From Ensifer sp. IC3342 (GTDB lineage: Bacteria > Pseudomonadota > Alphaproteobacteria > Rhizobiales > Rhizobiaceae): a stretch of 64,000 nt of DNA. The position numbers and the translations under genes were made by a program. The stretch is from positions 1,488,001 through 1,552,000 of the forward strand of contig NZ_JADYVE010000001.1 in the NCBI RefSeq assembly GCF_020193655.1, written 5' to 3'. A model generated the notes under the pieces. It saw nothing but the letters and a program-made list of their open reading frames with translations. It ran no database searches and had not been told where the DNA came from. Position 1 is the stretch's first letter, and every line of letters starts with the position of its first letter. Below, piece after piece: positions 10,465 through 19,681 of this stretch.

Positions 10465-11618
10465 CCGACAAGGCAACGGCAATGGAGCCGGCGGAGGATG
10501 CGAACGATCTTTCCATGGCGGTGCTGAACGCCATCCAGAACCCCGTCATCCTGGTCGATGAAAGGGGCCTTGTGGCCTTCGCCAATTGGGAGGCCGAGTC
10601 TTTCTTCGGCGCCAGCGCCAATCATCTCGCCCGTCACAATATCAGCGCCTTCATTCCATTCGGCAGCCCGCTCCTGACCTTGATCGAACAGGTTCGAGAG
10701 CGACGGGCGCCTGTCAACGAATACCGGGTCGACTTGAGCTCGCCGCGTCTTGGCGCCGACAAGCTTGTTGATCTCTATGTCGCGCCGGTCCTTTCCACGC
10801 CGGGATCTGTGGTCATCGTCTTCCAGGAGCGCTCGATGGCCGACAAGATCGATCGGCAGCTGACGCACCGAGGCGCTGCGCGATCAGTGACCGGTCTCGC
10901 CTCGATGCTGGCCCATGAGATCAAGAACCCGCTCTCCGGCATTCGCGGTGCCGCACAGTTGCTCGAGACGTCCGTCAATGACGAGGACCGGGCCCTGACG
11001 CGGTTGATCTGCGACGAGACCGACCGCATCGTGTCGCTCGTTGACCGTATGGAGGTCTTCTCCGACGAAAGGCCTGTGGATCGCGTACCGCTCAATATTC
11101 ATTCCGTGCTCGATCACGTGAAGGCGATCGCCAAGGCCGGATTTGCTCGAGGCATCAAGATTTCGGAGAACTACGATCCGTCGCTGCCTCCGGTCTATGC
11201 CAATCGCGACCAGCTTGTTCAGGTATTCCTCAATCTGATCAAGAATGCCGCCGAGGCAATCGGTGATCGGGCCGATGGCGAGATCATGCTGACGACGGCC
11301 TATCGCCCCGGCATTCGCCTTTCGGTTGCCGGCACCCGGGAAAAGATTTCGTTGCCGCTGGAGTTCTGCGTGCACGACAACGGACCCGGCGTTCCCGCGG
11401 ATTTGCTGCCGCACCTTTTCGACCCCTTCATCACCACGAAAACGAACGGCTCGGGGCTCGGCCTTGCGCTGGTCGCCAAGATCATTGGTGGCCACGGGGG
11501 CATCGTCGAGTGCGACAGCCAGCACAACCGCACCACCTTCCGTGTTCTGATGCCGGCGTCCAAAGGACTGGCGGCGGATGACGACGAAATTCCGATGACA
11601 AAAGGAAATATTGCATGA
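10461..11618 (+). CDS. ntrB: Nitrogen regulation sensor kinase NtrB
   Basis: Cytoplasmic histidine kinase/phosphatase that sets NtrC phosphorylation according to PII signals. The 385 residues contain an N-terminal PAS domain (about 15-125), a HisKA dimerisation domain with the phosphorylated histidine at about H152 ([10 protein letters not shown]), and a HATPase domain with N box [11 protein letters not shown]1 box DNGPGVP, F box FDPFITTK and G2 box GSGLGLALV. No membrane segment is seen, as expected for NtrB. Both junctions are ATGA overlaps (dusB upstream, ntrC downstream), implying coupled translation. Confidence 0.97.
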   Translation: MTDKATAMEPAEDANDLSMAVLNAIQNPVILVDERGLVAFANWEAESFFGASANHLARHNISAFIPFGSPLLTLIEQVRERRAPVNEYRVDLSSPRLGADKLVDLYVAPVLSTPGSVVIVFQERSMADKIDRQLTHRGAARSVTGLASMLAHEIKNPLSGIRGAAQLLETSVNDEDRALTRLICDETDRIVSLVDRMEVFSDERPVDRVPLNIHSVLDHVKAIAKAGFARGIKISENYDPSLPPVYANRDQLVQVFLNLIKNAAEAIGDRADGEIMLTTAYRPGIRLSVAGTREKISLPLEFCVHDNGPGVPADLLPHLFDPFITTKTNGSGLGLALVAKIIGGHGGIVECDSQHNRTTFRVLMPASKGLAADDDEIPMTKGNIA

Positions 11619-13069
11619 CGGGCGCTACGATTCTCGTCGCGGATGACGATGCCGCCATTCGCACCGTGCTCAACCAAGCCTTGAGCCGCGCCGGCTATGA
11701 TGTGCGCATCACCTCCAATGCGGCGACCCTATGGCGCTGGATTGCCGCCGGTGACGGCGATCTGGTCGTAACCGACGTCGTGATGCCGGACGAGAACGCC
11801 TTCGATCTTCTGCCGCGGATCAAGAAGGCGAGGCCGGACTTGCCCGTGCTCGTGATGAGCGCACAGAACACCTTCATGACGGCCATCAAGGCGTCCGAAA
11901 AAGGAGCCTACGACTACCTGCCAAAGCCTTTCGATCTGACGGAACTGATCGGCATCATCGGTCGGGCGCTCGCCGAACCGAAGCGCCGTCCCTCCAGGAT
12001 CGACGATGACTCGCAGGACGGCATGCCGCTTGTCGGTCGCTCGGCGGCAATGCAGGAAATCTACCGCGTGCTCGCGCGGCTGATGCAGACCGACCTGACA
12101 TTGATGATCACGGGAGAATCGGGAACCGGCAAGGAACTGGTCGCTCGGGCGTTGCATGACTACGGAAAGCGCAGGAATGGCCCCTTCGTTGCGATCAACA
12201 TGGCAGCGATCCCGCGCGACCTGATCGAATCGGAACTGTTCGGGCACGAGAAGGGCGCCTTTACCGGCGCCCAGACGCGCTCGACCGGTCGTTTCGAGCA
12301 AGCCGAAGGTGGGACGCTCTTCCTCGATGAAATCGGCGACATGCCGATGGATGCCCAGACCAGGCTGCTGCGGGTGTTGCAGCAGGGCGAATATACGACC
12401 GTTGGCGGGCGGACGCCGATCCGTTCGGATGTGCGGATCGTCGCCGCGACGAACAAGGACCTGAAACAGTCGATCAATCAAGGGCTTTTCCGCGAAGACC
12501 TCTACTATCGCTTGAATGTCGTGCCGCTGCGCTTGCCGCCGTTGAGAGACCGAGCGGAGGATATCCCGGATCTTGTCCGCCACTTCGTCCAGCAGGCCGA
12601 AAAGGAAGGGCTGGACGTCAAGCGTTTCGACCACGAAGCGCTGGAACTGATGAAGACGCATCCCTGGCCCGGCAATGTGCGAGAGCTCGAAAATCTCGTG
12701 CGGAGGCTGACGGCGCTCTATCCGCAGGATGTGATCACCAAGGAGATCATCGAGAACGAGTTGCGCTCCGAGATTCCTGACAGCCCGATCGAGAAGTCGG
12801 TGACCCGCTCCGGTTCGATGTCAATCTCCCAGGCGGTCGAAGAGAATATGAGGCAGTATTTTGCCAGTTTCGGTGATGCCCTGCCGCCATCTGGCCTCTA
12901 TGATCGGGTGCTCGCAGAGATGGAGTATCCATTGATTCTCGCAGCCCTGACGGCGACCCGAGGCAATCAGATCAAGGCCGCCGACCTCCTCGGCCTTAAC
13001 CGAAACACGCTGCGCAAAAAGATTCGCGAACTTGGGGTCTCCGTCTACCGCAGCTCACGCAGTGCTTGA
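11615..13069 (+). CDS. ntrC: Nitrogen regulation response regulator NtrC
   Basis: Sigma-54-dependent activator of nitrogen-scavenging genes. The 484 residues contain a receiver domain with the phosphoacceptor at about D54 ([10 protein letters not shown]), a AAA+ domain with Walker A GESGTGKE (167-174), the sigma-54-contacting GAFTGA loop intact at about 214-219, Walker [11 protein letters not shown], and the arginine-rich [22 protein letters not shown] segment. A C-terminal Fis-type helix-turn-helix (about 440-480) ends in [16 protein letters not shown]. It overlaps ntrB by 4 nt and is followed by a short terminator. The intact GAFTGA contrasts with NtrX below. Confidence 0.97.
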   Translation: MTGATILVADDDAAIRTVLNQALSRAGYDVRITSNAATLWRWIAAGDGDLVVTDVVMPDENAFDLLPRIKKARPDLPVLVMSAQNTFMTAIKASEKGAYDYLPKPFDLTELIGIIGRALAEPKRRPSRIDDDSQDGMPLVGRSAAMQEIYRVLARLMQTDLTLMITGESGTGKELVARALHDYGKRRNGPFVAINMAAIPRDLIESELFGHEKGAFTGAQTRSTGRFEQAEGGTLFLDEIGDMPMDAQTRLLRVLQQGEYTTVGGRTPIRSDVRIVAATNKDLKQSINQGLFREDLYYRLNVVPLRLPPLRDRAEDIPDLVRHFVQQAEKEGLDVKRFDHEALELMKTHPWPGNVRELENLVRRLTALYPQDVITKEIIENELRSEIPDSPIEKSVTRSGSMSISQAVEENMRQYFASFGDALPPSGLYDRVLAEMEYPLILAALTATRGNQIKAADLLGLNRNTLRKKIRELGVSVYRSSRSA

Positions 13070-13074
13070 CTGAG

Positions 13075-13094
13075 ATGCAACACCGTTGCATTTT
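13075..13094 (+). terminator. Short terminator after ntrC
   Basis: A perfect 7-bp stem ATGCAAC (13075-13081) / GTTGCAT (13085-13091) with a 3-nt loop runs into TTTT. It begins 5 nt after the ntrC stop, suggesting that dusB-ntrBC ends here and ntrYX has its own promoter. Confidence 0.6.
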
Positions 13095-13237
13095 CGCCAC
13101 AATGCGTTGCTTGAACGTCCGATAGCGTCGATTCGTTGCGTCGTCATTGGAGACGACCCACTTGGTTGAGGCACGCCAATACTGTTTGGGGTTGGGCGTT
13201 ACGGTCAGTTTCTTTGACCTGCTAAAGTTCGCGTTTG

Positions 13238-13260
13238 CCGGCGCCGTCGGGCGCCGGTTT
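13238..13260 (+). promoter_or_regulatory. GC-rich hairpin in the ntrY leader
   Basis: A perfect 8-bp inverted repeat, CCGGCGCC (13238-13245) / GGCGCCGG (13250-13257), with a 4-nt loop and a short T run ends about 19 nt before the ntrY ATG and abuts its GGGGGAAG ribosome-binding site. It could act as an attenuator, a residual terminator, or a translation-modulating hairpin. Confidence 0.5.
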
Positions 13261-13276
13261 GGGGGAAGCGTTTTAC

Positions 13277-15550
13277 ATGGTGGACGGAATGGCCCTGCCA
13301 TTGGGCACAGAGGACAGGGTCGCAACTGTCCAGGATCGGCGGGCGTCCTTCGCCCTGCCCGGATTGATGCTCGCCACCGGCGCGCTGATCTGTGCCACCT
13401 TGTCGCTGCTCGTTCTCCTCGGCCTCACCCCCATTCGGCCGGAACGAAACATCGTCATCGCCTGCGCGGGCATAAACGGCCTCTTCGTCGTCGGCCTGAT
13501 CTACCTGATCGCACGCGAAATCCTCAGACTGCTGAGGGCACGCAGCAAGGGAAGAGCGGCGGCGCGGCTGCATGTGCGCATCGTCGCGCTGTTTTCGATC
13601 GTCGCGATAACGCCGGCGATTCTGGTCGCGATCTTTGCCAGTATCACACTCGATGTCGGGCTGGATCGCTGGTTCTCGCTGCGCACGCAGGCGATTGTCC
13701 GCTCGTCGCTGAACGTTGCACAGGCCTACGTGCTCGAGAATGCCAGCTACCTGCAAGGCCAGACAGTGTCGATGGCCAACGACCTCGAGCGCAACCGGCA
13801 ACTCTACAGCCTCGATCGCACGGGCTTTACCGAATTGATGACGCGGCAGGCGAGGGGGCGCGGCATGCTTGGCGCCTTCCTGGTGCGCGCCGACGGCAGC
13901 GCCATCCTTCAGGCGAATATCTCGACCGAAAAGCCGTTGCCGGCTATCCCCGCCGACGCGCTCAAAAGCACCGTCTCCGGCCAGCCGACGCTGATTCCTC
14001 CTGGCGTGACCAACCTCGTCGGCGCCGTAATTCCACTTGATAACATACCCGGGACGTACCTCTACACGGTCCGCAACGTCGATCCCGAAGTGATGCGTTC
14101 GATGCGGCTGATGGAAGAGAACACGGCCGAATACAAGGCACTCGAGGCCGGGCGCACCTCGCTTCAGATCGCTTTCGGCGTCCTCTATATCGGCTTCGCT
14201 CTCATCGTTCTGCTGGCCGCGATCTGGACAGCGATCGCCGTTGCCGATCGCATCGTGCGGCCGATCCGGCAACTGATCGGCGCCGCGGACAGCGTTGCCT
14301 CGGGCAATCTCGATGTGGTCGTTCCGGTGCGTGCCGTCGACGGCGACGTGGGCAACCTGTCGCGCACCTTCAACAAGATGGTCACCGAGATCCGCACGCA
14401 ACAGCAGCAGATCCTGGTTGCGAAGGACGAAGTGGACCAGCGCCGCCGCTTTATCGAGGCTGTGCTTTCCGGCGTCACCACGGCGGTTATCGGCGTCGGC
14501 AAGGACCGTCGCATCACGATTGCCAATCCTTCGTCGGAAGAGTTTCTGCGGAAGTCCGCGCCGGGACTGCTGGGCACAAGCCTCAGCGAGGTTGCGCCCG
14601 AGATCGATGCCGTGTTGATCGAGGCGGAAAGCCGCTATCGCAACGATTATCGCAAGCAGATCAATATCATGCGCGGCGGAACCGAGCGTACGCTAAACGT
14701 GCAGGTGACGAGGGAGGAAGGCGACGATTCCCATGGCTCCTACGTCATCACGATCGATGACATCACCGATCTGGTGATTGCGCAGCGGTCGACCGCATGG
14801 GCCGACGTGGCCCGCCGCATCGCGCACGAGATCAAGAATCCGCTGACACCGATCCAGCTTTCGGCTGAGCGCTTGAGACGCCGCTATGGCAAGCAGATCG
14901 ACCAGCAGGACCGGGCGGTCTTCGATCAGTGCACCGATACCATCGTGCGCCAGGTGGAGGATATCGGCCGGATGGTCGACGAATTTTCCGCCTTTGCGCG
15001 GATGCCGAAGCCAACGAAGGAAAAATCCGATCTGCGATCGATCCTCAAGGATGCGGTATTCCTGCGTGAGATGGGCAACAATCACATCACCTTCGTTCGC
15101 GATTTCGGCGACGAACCGCTCGAAGGCCAATTTGACGGCCGCATGCTTGGCCAGGCCTTCGGCAACATCGTCAAGAACGCGGTGGAGGCGATCGAGGCCG
15201 TCCCCGCCGGAACCTTGCGGGGAGCGCCGACCATCGTCGTCCGCTCCCGTCGCGACGGCGCTTCCGGCCGGTTTGTTGTCGACGTCATCGATAACGGCAA
15301 GGGCCTGCCGACCGAGAACCGGCACAGAATTCTGGAGCCCTACATGACGATGCGCGAAAAGGGCACCGGTCTCGGTCTCGCAATCGTCAAGAAAATCATC
15401 GAGGACCATGGCGGACAATTGGAACTGCACGACGCACCGGTCGATTTCGACGGCGGCGTCGGGGCAATGATTCGCGTGATCCTGCCGCCTGCCGGGGAAA
15501 CCGGGGGCGAAAGTACTGTAAAGGACAAGGGTAATACCAATGGCGGCTGA
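13277..15550 (+). CDS. ntrY: Nitrogen regulation sensor kinase NtrY
   Basis: Membrane-bound histidine kinase of the second Ntr-type system. In 757 residues there are four predicted transmembrane helices (three near the N-terminus and one at about 295-320 after a periplasmic region), then a HAMP linker (IRPIRQLIGAADSVASGNLD), a PAS domain, HisKA with [16 protein letters not shown] (phosphorylated His), and HATPase with NIVKNAVEAIE, DNGKGLP and GTGLGLAIVKKI. The family is tied to nitrate/nitrogen use, redox and envelope responses in alphaproteobacteria. The ATG at 13277 follows a GGGGGAAG ribosome-binding site. Its end overlaps ntrX by 11 nt. Confidence 0.96.
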   Translation: MVDGMALPLGTEDRVATVQDRRASFALPGLMLATGALICATLSLLVLLGLTPIRPERNIVIACAGINGLFVVGLIYLIAREILRLLRARSKGRAAARLHVRIVALFSIVAITPAILVAIFASITLDVGLDRWFSLRTQAIVRSSLNVAQAYVLENASYLQGQTVSMANDLERNRQLYSLDRTGFTELMTRQARGRGMLGAFLVRADGSAILQANISTEKPLPAIPADALKSTVSGQPTLIPPGVTNLVGAVIPLDNIPGTYLYTVRNVDPEVMRSMRLMEENTAEYKALEAGRTSLQIAFGVLYIGFALIVLLAAIWTAIAVADRIVRPIRQLIGAADSVASGNLDVVVPVRAVDGDVGNLSRTFNKMVTEIRTQQQQILVAKDEVDQRRRFIEAVLSGVTTAVIGVGKDRRITIANPSSEEFLRKSAPGLLGTSLSEVAPEIDAVLIEAESRYRNDYRKQINIMRGGTERTLNVQVTREEGDDSHGSYVITIDDITDLVIAQRSTAWADVARRIAHEIKNPLTPIQLSAERLRRRYGKQIDQQDRAVFDQCTDTIVRQVEDIGRMVDEFSAFARMPKPTKEKSDLRSILKDAVFLREMGNNHITFVRDFGDEPLEGQFDGRMLGQAFGNIVKNAVEAIEAVPAGTLRGAPTIVVRSRRDGASGRFVVDVIDNGKGLPTENRHRILEPYMTMREKGTGLGLAIVKKIIEDHGGQLELHDAPVDFDGGVGAMIRVILPPAGETGGESTVKDKGNTNGG

Positions 15551-16904
15551 TATTCTGGTTGTGGACGATGAAGAGGATATCCGGGAGATCGTCTCGGGAA
15601 TCCTTTCGGACGAAGGTCATGAGACCCGGACGGCTTTCGACAGCGACAGTGCGCTTGCGGCGATCAATGATCGCGTACCGCGATTGGTTTTCCTCGATAT
15701 CTGGATGCAGGGCAGCCGCCTCGACGGACTGGCGCTGCTAGACGAGATCAAGAGCCGCCATCCCGATCTGCCGGTCGTGATGATTTCCGGTCACGGCAAC
15801 ATCGAAACGGCCGTTTCCGCCATCAAGCGCGGCGCTTACGACTTCATCGAGAAACCGTTCAAGGCGGACCGGCTGATCCTCATAGCCGAGCGGGCGCTGG
15901 AGAATTCCAAACTGAAGCGCGAAGTGTCGGAGTTGAAGAAGAAGTCCGGCGACCCCGTGGAACTCATCGGAACCTCTGTCGCCGTGTCGCAGTTGCGGCA
16001 GACGATCGAAAAGGTGGCCCCGACCAACAGCCGTATCATGATCCAGGGTCCTTCAGGTTCCGGCAAGGAACTCGTCGCCCGCATGATCCACCGCAAATCC
16101 ACGCGTGCGTCCGGCCCGTTCGTCGCGCTCAACGCCGCGGCGATCACCCCGGATCGCATGGAAGTCGCGCTTTTCGGCACAGAGGGCACGCCCGGCCAGC
16201 CGCGCCGCACGGGTGCGCTCGAAGAGGCCCATGGCGGCATCCTCTATCTCGATGAAATCGGCGAAATGCCGCGGGAAACGCAAAACAAGATCCTGCGCGT
16301 GCTGGTCGACCAGCAGTTCGAGCGCGTCGGTGGTTCCAAACGCGTGAAGGTGGATGTGCGTATCATCTCCTCGACCGCCTACAACCTCGAGAACATGATT
16401 TCCGAGGGCCTGTTCCGTGAGGATCTGTTCCACCGTCTCGCTGTGATTCCGGTGCGTGTTCCGGCGCTTGCTGAACGGCGCGAGGACATTCCCTTCCTTG
16501 TGGATATGTTCATGCGCCAGGTGAGCGAACAGGCCGGCATCCGCCCGCGCAAGATCGGCGAGGACGCGCTTGCCGTCCTGCAGGCGCACGACTGGCCGGG
16601 CAATATCCGCCAGTTGCGCAACAACATCGAACGCCTGATGATCCTCGCCCGCAGCGATGGACCGGATACGCCGATCACTGCCGACATGCTGCCGACGGAG
16701 GTCGGCGACACCCTGCCCAAGATTTCCGCACAGGGTGACCAGCACATCATGACCTTGCCGTTGCGCGAGGCCCGTGAAATGTTCGAGCGCGATTATCTGA
16801 TTGCGCAGATTAACCGATTCGGCGGAAACATCTCGCGCACGGCGGAGTTCGTCGGAATGGAGCGTTCCGCGCTTCATCGCAAGCTGAAGTCCTTGGGCGT
16901 CTGA
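15540..16904 (+). CDS. ntrX: Response regulator NtrX (no GAFTGA loop)
   Basis: Partner of NtrY. The 454 residues contain a receiver domain with the phosphoacceptor at about D53 (VFLDIWMQGS), a AAA+ domain with Walker A GPSGSGKE (170-177) and Walker B LYLDEIGEMP, and a C-terminal Fis-type helix-turn-helix ending in MERSALHRKLKSLGV. The sigma-54-contacting GAFTGA loop is missing: residues about 212-226 read FGTEGTPGQPRRTGA, where NtrC has [12 protein letters not shown]. Alphaproteobacterial NtrX proteins are known to lack this loop, so it probably regulates without sigma-54 activation. It overlaps ntrY by 11 nt and is followed by a mosaic repeat. Confidence 0.96.
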   Translation: MAADILVVDDEEDIREIVSGILSDEGHETRTAFDSDSALAAINDRVPRLVFLDIWMQGSRLDGLALLDEIKSRHPDLPVVMISGHGNIETAVSAIKRGAYDFIEKPFKADRLILIAERALENSKLKREVSELKKKSGDPVELIGTSVAVSQLRQTIEKVAPTNSRIMIQGPSGSGKELVARMIHRKSTRASGPFVALNAAAITPDRMEVALFGTEGTPGQPRRTGALEEAHGGILYLDEIGEMPRETQNKILRVLVDQQFERVGGSKRVKVDVRIISSTAYNLENMISEGLFREDLFHRLAVIPVRVPALAERREDIPFLVDMFMRQVSEQAGIRPRKIGEDALAVLQAHDWPGNIRQLRNNIERLMILARSDGPDTPITADMLPTEVGDTLPKISAQGDQHIMTLPLREAREMFERDYLIAQINRFGGNISRTAEFVGMERSALHRKLKSLGV

Positions 16905-16933
16905 TCCGGGGCGGCTCGCGGCGGTTCTTGCCG

Positions 16934-17050
16934 CTACAGCGCCTGCCGTCCAATCGGCCACGGAAACGTCACTGTAGCGCTTTGAATCGCTGCATGATTT
17001 TACCTTAAGTCGATTCCGATCTAAGGAATCATGCGGTAGCCGCTGTAGCG
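16934..17050 (+). repeat. Intergenic mosaic palindromic repeat, family A, copy 1
   Basis: This region between ntrX and trkA contains the family A pattern: CTACAGCGCC, an imperfect inner stem, CACTGTAGCGCTTTGAATCG, CTGCATGATTTTACCTTAAG, TCGATTCCGATCTAAGGAAT and CATGC, then a further CGCTGTAGCG. Inverted repeats make it able to fold as a two-stem structure. The same pattern recurs at 42090, 52629, 53933 and 61189. It resembles the short intergenic mosaic elements (RIME/ABC type) described in rhizobia. The inner stem of this copy has diverged. Confidence 0.8.
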
Positions 17051-17070
17051 TGTGGGATGAAGGAACGGCG

Positions 17071-18447
17071 ATGAAGGTGGTCATATGCGGCGCGGGACAG
17101 GTCGGCTACGGGATTGCTGAGCGCCTGTCGCAGGAAGATAACGACGTCTCGGTGATCGATACGTCTGCCGCGCTGATCGCCCATATCACCGAAACCCTGG
17201 ATGTGCGCGGCTATGTCGGCCACGGCGCGCATCCGGATGTTTTGGGGAGAGCCGGTGCCGACCAGGCTGACATGATCATCGCTGTCACATTGTACGACGA
17301 GGTCAATATCGTGGCCTGCGAGGTAGCGCATGCGATCTTCAACGTGCCGACGAAGGTCGCCCGCATTCGCGCACAGAACTATCTCGCACCGGAGTATTCG
17401 GACCTCTTTTCACGGGAAAATGTCCCGATCGACGTGACGATTTCGCCGGAAATCGAAGTAGGTCGTCTTGTTCTTCGGCGTATTTCTTTCCCGGGCGCGA
17501 CGGACGTGGTCCGCTTTGCCGAGGATCGCATCGCCATGATCGCAATCGAGTGCATGGAAGACTGCCCTGTCGTGGACACGCCACTACAGCAGTTGAGCGA
17601 GCTTTTTCCGGATCTTCTGGCGACCGTTACGGGCATCTTCCGGAACGGGAAACTGATCGTTCCGCACTCCTCCGATCAATTGCAGACGGGCGATCTCGCC
17701 TATGTCGTCTGCGATCGAGACCATACCCGCCGCACGCTCGGGCTGTTTGGGCATGAGGAGCAGGAGGCGCGGCGGATCATCATCATGGGCGGTGGCAATA
17801 TCGGCTATTTCGTCGCGCGCATGATCGAGGAGCAGCAGCCCCGCATGCGCGTCAAGCTCATCGAGAACGATCGCGACCGGGCCGTGCTGTTGGCCGACAA
17901 GCTGAACAACACCGTTGTACTGCACGGCTCGGCAATGGACCAGCGGATCCTGATGCAGGCGGACGTTCAGGATGCCGATCTCGTGGTCGCGCTCACGAAC
18001 AACGACCAGATCAACATTCTCGGCAGCATGATGGCCAAGCGCCTAGGTGCGAAGTCGACCCTGGTGCTGATTAACGAGCCGGCCTACCAGGATTTCGCCG
18101 GCACGGCCGGTGTCGATGCGCACATCAACCCGCGAGCCGTGACCATCTCTCGCGTCCTGCAGCACGTCAGGAAAGGCCGCATTCGATCCGTCTATGCAGT
18201 GCAGAGCGGCATGGCGGAGGTGATCGAGGCCGAGGCGCTCGAGACGTCGCCGATGGTCGGCAAGGCCCTGCGCGAGCTCGAATTGCCGGAGGGGATCCGC
18301 ATTGGCGCGGTCTATCGCGACAAGGCTTTCATTCGGCCTGACGGCAATACGAGGATAAAGGCGAAGGATCGCGTCGTCCTATTTGCCGCCGCCGACGCGG
18401 TGCGCCATGTCGAACAGCTTTTCCGAGTCAGCATCCAATATTTCTGA
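17071..18447 (+). CDS. trkA: Trk potassium uptake system, NAD-binding subunit TrkA
   Basis: Cytoplasmic regulatory subunit that gates the Trk potassium transporter by binding nucleotide. It is 458 residues, in two tandem RCK units. The first Rossmann motif is GAGQVG (7-12) and the second is GGGNIG (about 239-244), each followed by an RCK_C domain; the second unit holds the NNDQINILGSMMAKRLG stretch. The ATG at 17071 was chosen because MKVVICGAGQVG is the standard start. The TrkH/TrkG membrane subunit is not in the window. dat starts 12 nt after the stop and is likely co-transcribed. Confidence 0.96.
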   Translation: MKVVICGAGQVGYGIAERLSQEDNDVSVIDTSAALIAHITETLDVRGYVGHGAHPDVLGRAGADQADMIIAVTLYDEVNIVACEVAHAIFNVPTKVARIRAQNYLAPEYSDLFSRENVPIDVTISPEIEVGRLVLRRISFPGATDVVRFAEDRIAMIAIECMEDCPVVDTPLQQLSELFPDLLATVTGIFRNGKLIVPHSSDQLQTGDLAYVVCDRDHTRRTLGLFGHEEQEARRIIIMGGGNIGYFVARMIEEQQPRMRVKLIENDRDRAVLLADKLNNTVVLHGSAMDQRILMQADVQDADLVVALTNNDQINILGSMMAKRLGAKSTLVLINEPAYQDFAGTAGVDAHINPRAVTISRVLQHVRKGRIRSVYAVQSGMAEVIEAEALETSPMVGKALRELELPEGIRIGAVYRDKAFIRPDGNTRIKAKDRVVLFAAADAVRHVEQLFRVSIQYF

Positions 18448-18459
18448 GGTCTCGCCCCA

Positions 18460-19323
18460 ATGCCGAGAATTGCCTATGTCAACGGCGCTTACGTGCCGCA
18501 TTCCGAGGCCGCCGTTCACATCGAAGACCGCGGCTATCAGTTCGCGGATGGCGTCTACGAAGTTTGCGAGGTACGGCACGGCTTTATCGTGGATCTCAGC
18601 CGGCATTTGGACCGCCTCGACCGATCCCTAAGCGAACTCCGGATCGACTGGCCGATGAGCCGGGCCGCGTTGATCCTCGTCATTCGCGAAGTGTTGCGCA
18701 GGAACCGGGTGCGCAACGGACTTTTCTACCTGCAGGTGACCCGCGGTGTGGCGCGCCGCGACCATGTTTTCCCGGCGAAAGGCATGCCGCCGTCGCTCGT
18801 CGTCACGGCCAAACGGACCGATGCCGCCGCAATCGCGAAGAAGAATGCCGAGGGGATTGCGGCGATAACGGTTCCGGAAAACCGTTGGGATCGGGTCGAC
18901 ATCAAGTCGGTCGGACTCCTGCCGAACGTGCTTGCGCGCCAAAGGGCGAAGGAGTTCGGAGCCCAGGAGGCGATATTTGTCGATACCGATGGCATGGTCA
19001 AAGAAGGGGCGGCCACGAATGTCTGGATCGTTGATGGCGAGGGCACGCTGCTTACCCGCCCGGCGGAGCATGGCATCCTGCGAGGCATAACGCGGACGAC
19101 GTTGATGGACGTGGCGAAGCCGCTTGGCCTGAAGATCGAGGAAAAGGCGTTTTCGGTGGAGGAAATGTATGCTGCGCGCGAAGTCTTCGTTACTGCCGCG
19201 ACGAGCATCTGCTTTCCCGTCGTTTCGATCGACGGAAAGACCATCGGCAATGGTCATCCGGGAAGCATAGCACAGAATATTCGCGAGGCCTTTTTCGACA
19301 TTGCGGAAAAGACATTGATTTGA
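18460..19323 (+). CDS. dat: D-amino-acid aminotransferase
   Basis: PLP-dependent fold-type IV transaminase (branched-chain/D-amino-acid aminotransferase family), 287 residues. The Schiff-base lysine is at about K149 in DIKSVGLLPNVLA. The D-amino-acid-type N-terminus (YVNGAYVPHSEAAVHIEDRG), the YLQVTRGVARRDHVFP strand and the phosphate-binding EGAATNVWIV / HGILRGITR segments are present. It most likely interconverts D-alanine and D-glutamate for peptidoglycan or catabolism. Branched-chain or 4-amino-4-deoxychorismate activity cannot be excluded without assay, but the motif set favours Dat. It lies between trkA and hfq. Confidence 0.9.
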   Translation: MPRIAYVNGAYVPHSEAAVHIEDRGYQFADGVYEVCEVRHGFIVDLSRHLDRLDRSLSELRIDWPMSRAALILVIREVLRRNRVRNGLFYLQVTRGVARRDHVFPAKGMPPSLVVTAKRTDAAAIAKKNAEGIAAITVPENRWDRVDIKSVGLLPNVLARQRAKEFGAQEAIFVDTDGMVKEGAATNVWIVDGEGTLLTRPAEHGILRGITRTTLMDVAKPLGLKIEEKAFSVEEMYAAREVFVTAATSICFPVVSIDGKTIGNGHPGSIAQNIREAFFDIAEKTLI

Positions 19324-19432
19324 TACCAAACTTGGTGGGGTGTCGGGGACAGATACTGTGACGCCTCAAAACGCAGAATCTGACAAATGCACCGGCGCAA
19401 AAAAGGCCGGCAAATAAGAAAGAAGCGGCGCG

Positions 19433-19675
19433 ATGGCGGAACGTTCTCAAAACTTGCAGGATCTCTTTCTCAATACGGTCCGCAAGCAAAAGATTTCATT
19501 GACCATTTTCCTGATCAACGGCGTAAAATTGACAGGCGTGGTCACATCTTTTGACAATTTCTGTGTATTGCTGCGCCGCGACGGCCATTCTCAGCTCGTC
19601 TACAAGCATGCCATCTCGACGATCATGCCGGGTCAGCCGCTGCAGATGTTCGAGAACGAGGAAGCCGCATCCTGA
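19433..19675 (+). CDS. hfq: RNA-binding protein Hfq
   Basis: Hexameric Sm-like RNA chaperone that pairs small RNAs with mRNAs. It is 80 residues, the usual short rhizobial length without the long acidic tail of the E. coli protein. Sm1 ([22 protein letters not shown], read in parts) and Sm2 ([10 protein letters not shown], with the family YKHAIST sequence) are intact. GAAGCGGCGCG precedes the ATG. The hfq-hflX pair, only 6 nt apart, is conserved across proteobacteria. The 109-nt leader contains a small CCGGC...GCCGG hairpin. In rhizobia Hfq affects nitrogen fixation, stress and metabolism. Confidence 0.98.
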
Positions 19676-19681
19676 CGGGAC

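Noticed and set aside
13150..13180. Sigma-54 promoter before ntrY (GGCACG-like)
   Set aside because: AGGCACGCCAATACTG lacks GC at the right distance from GG, so the -12 element is missing.
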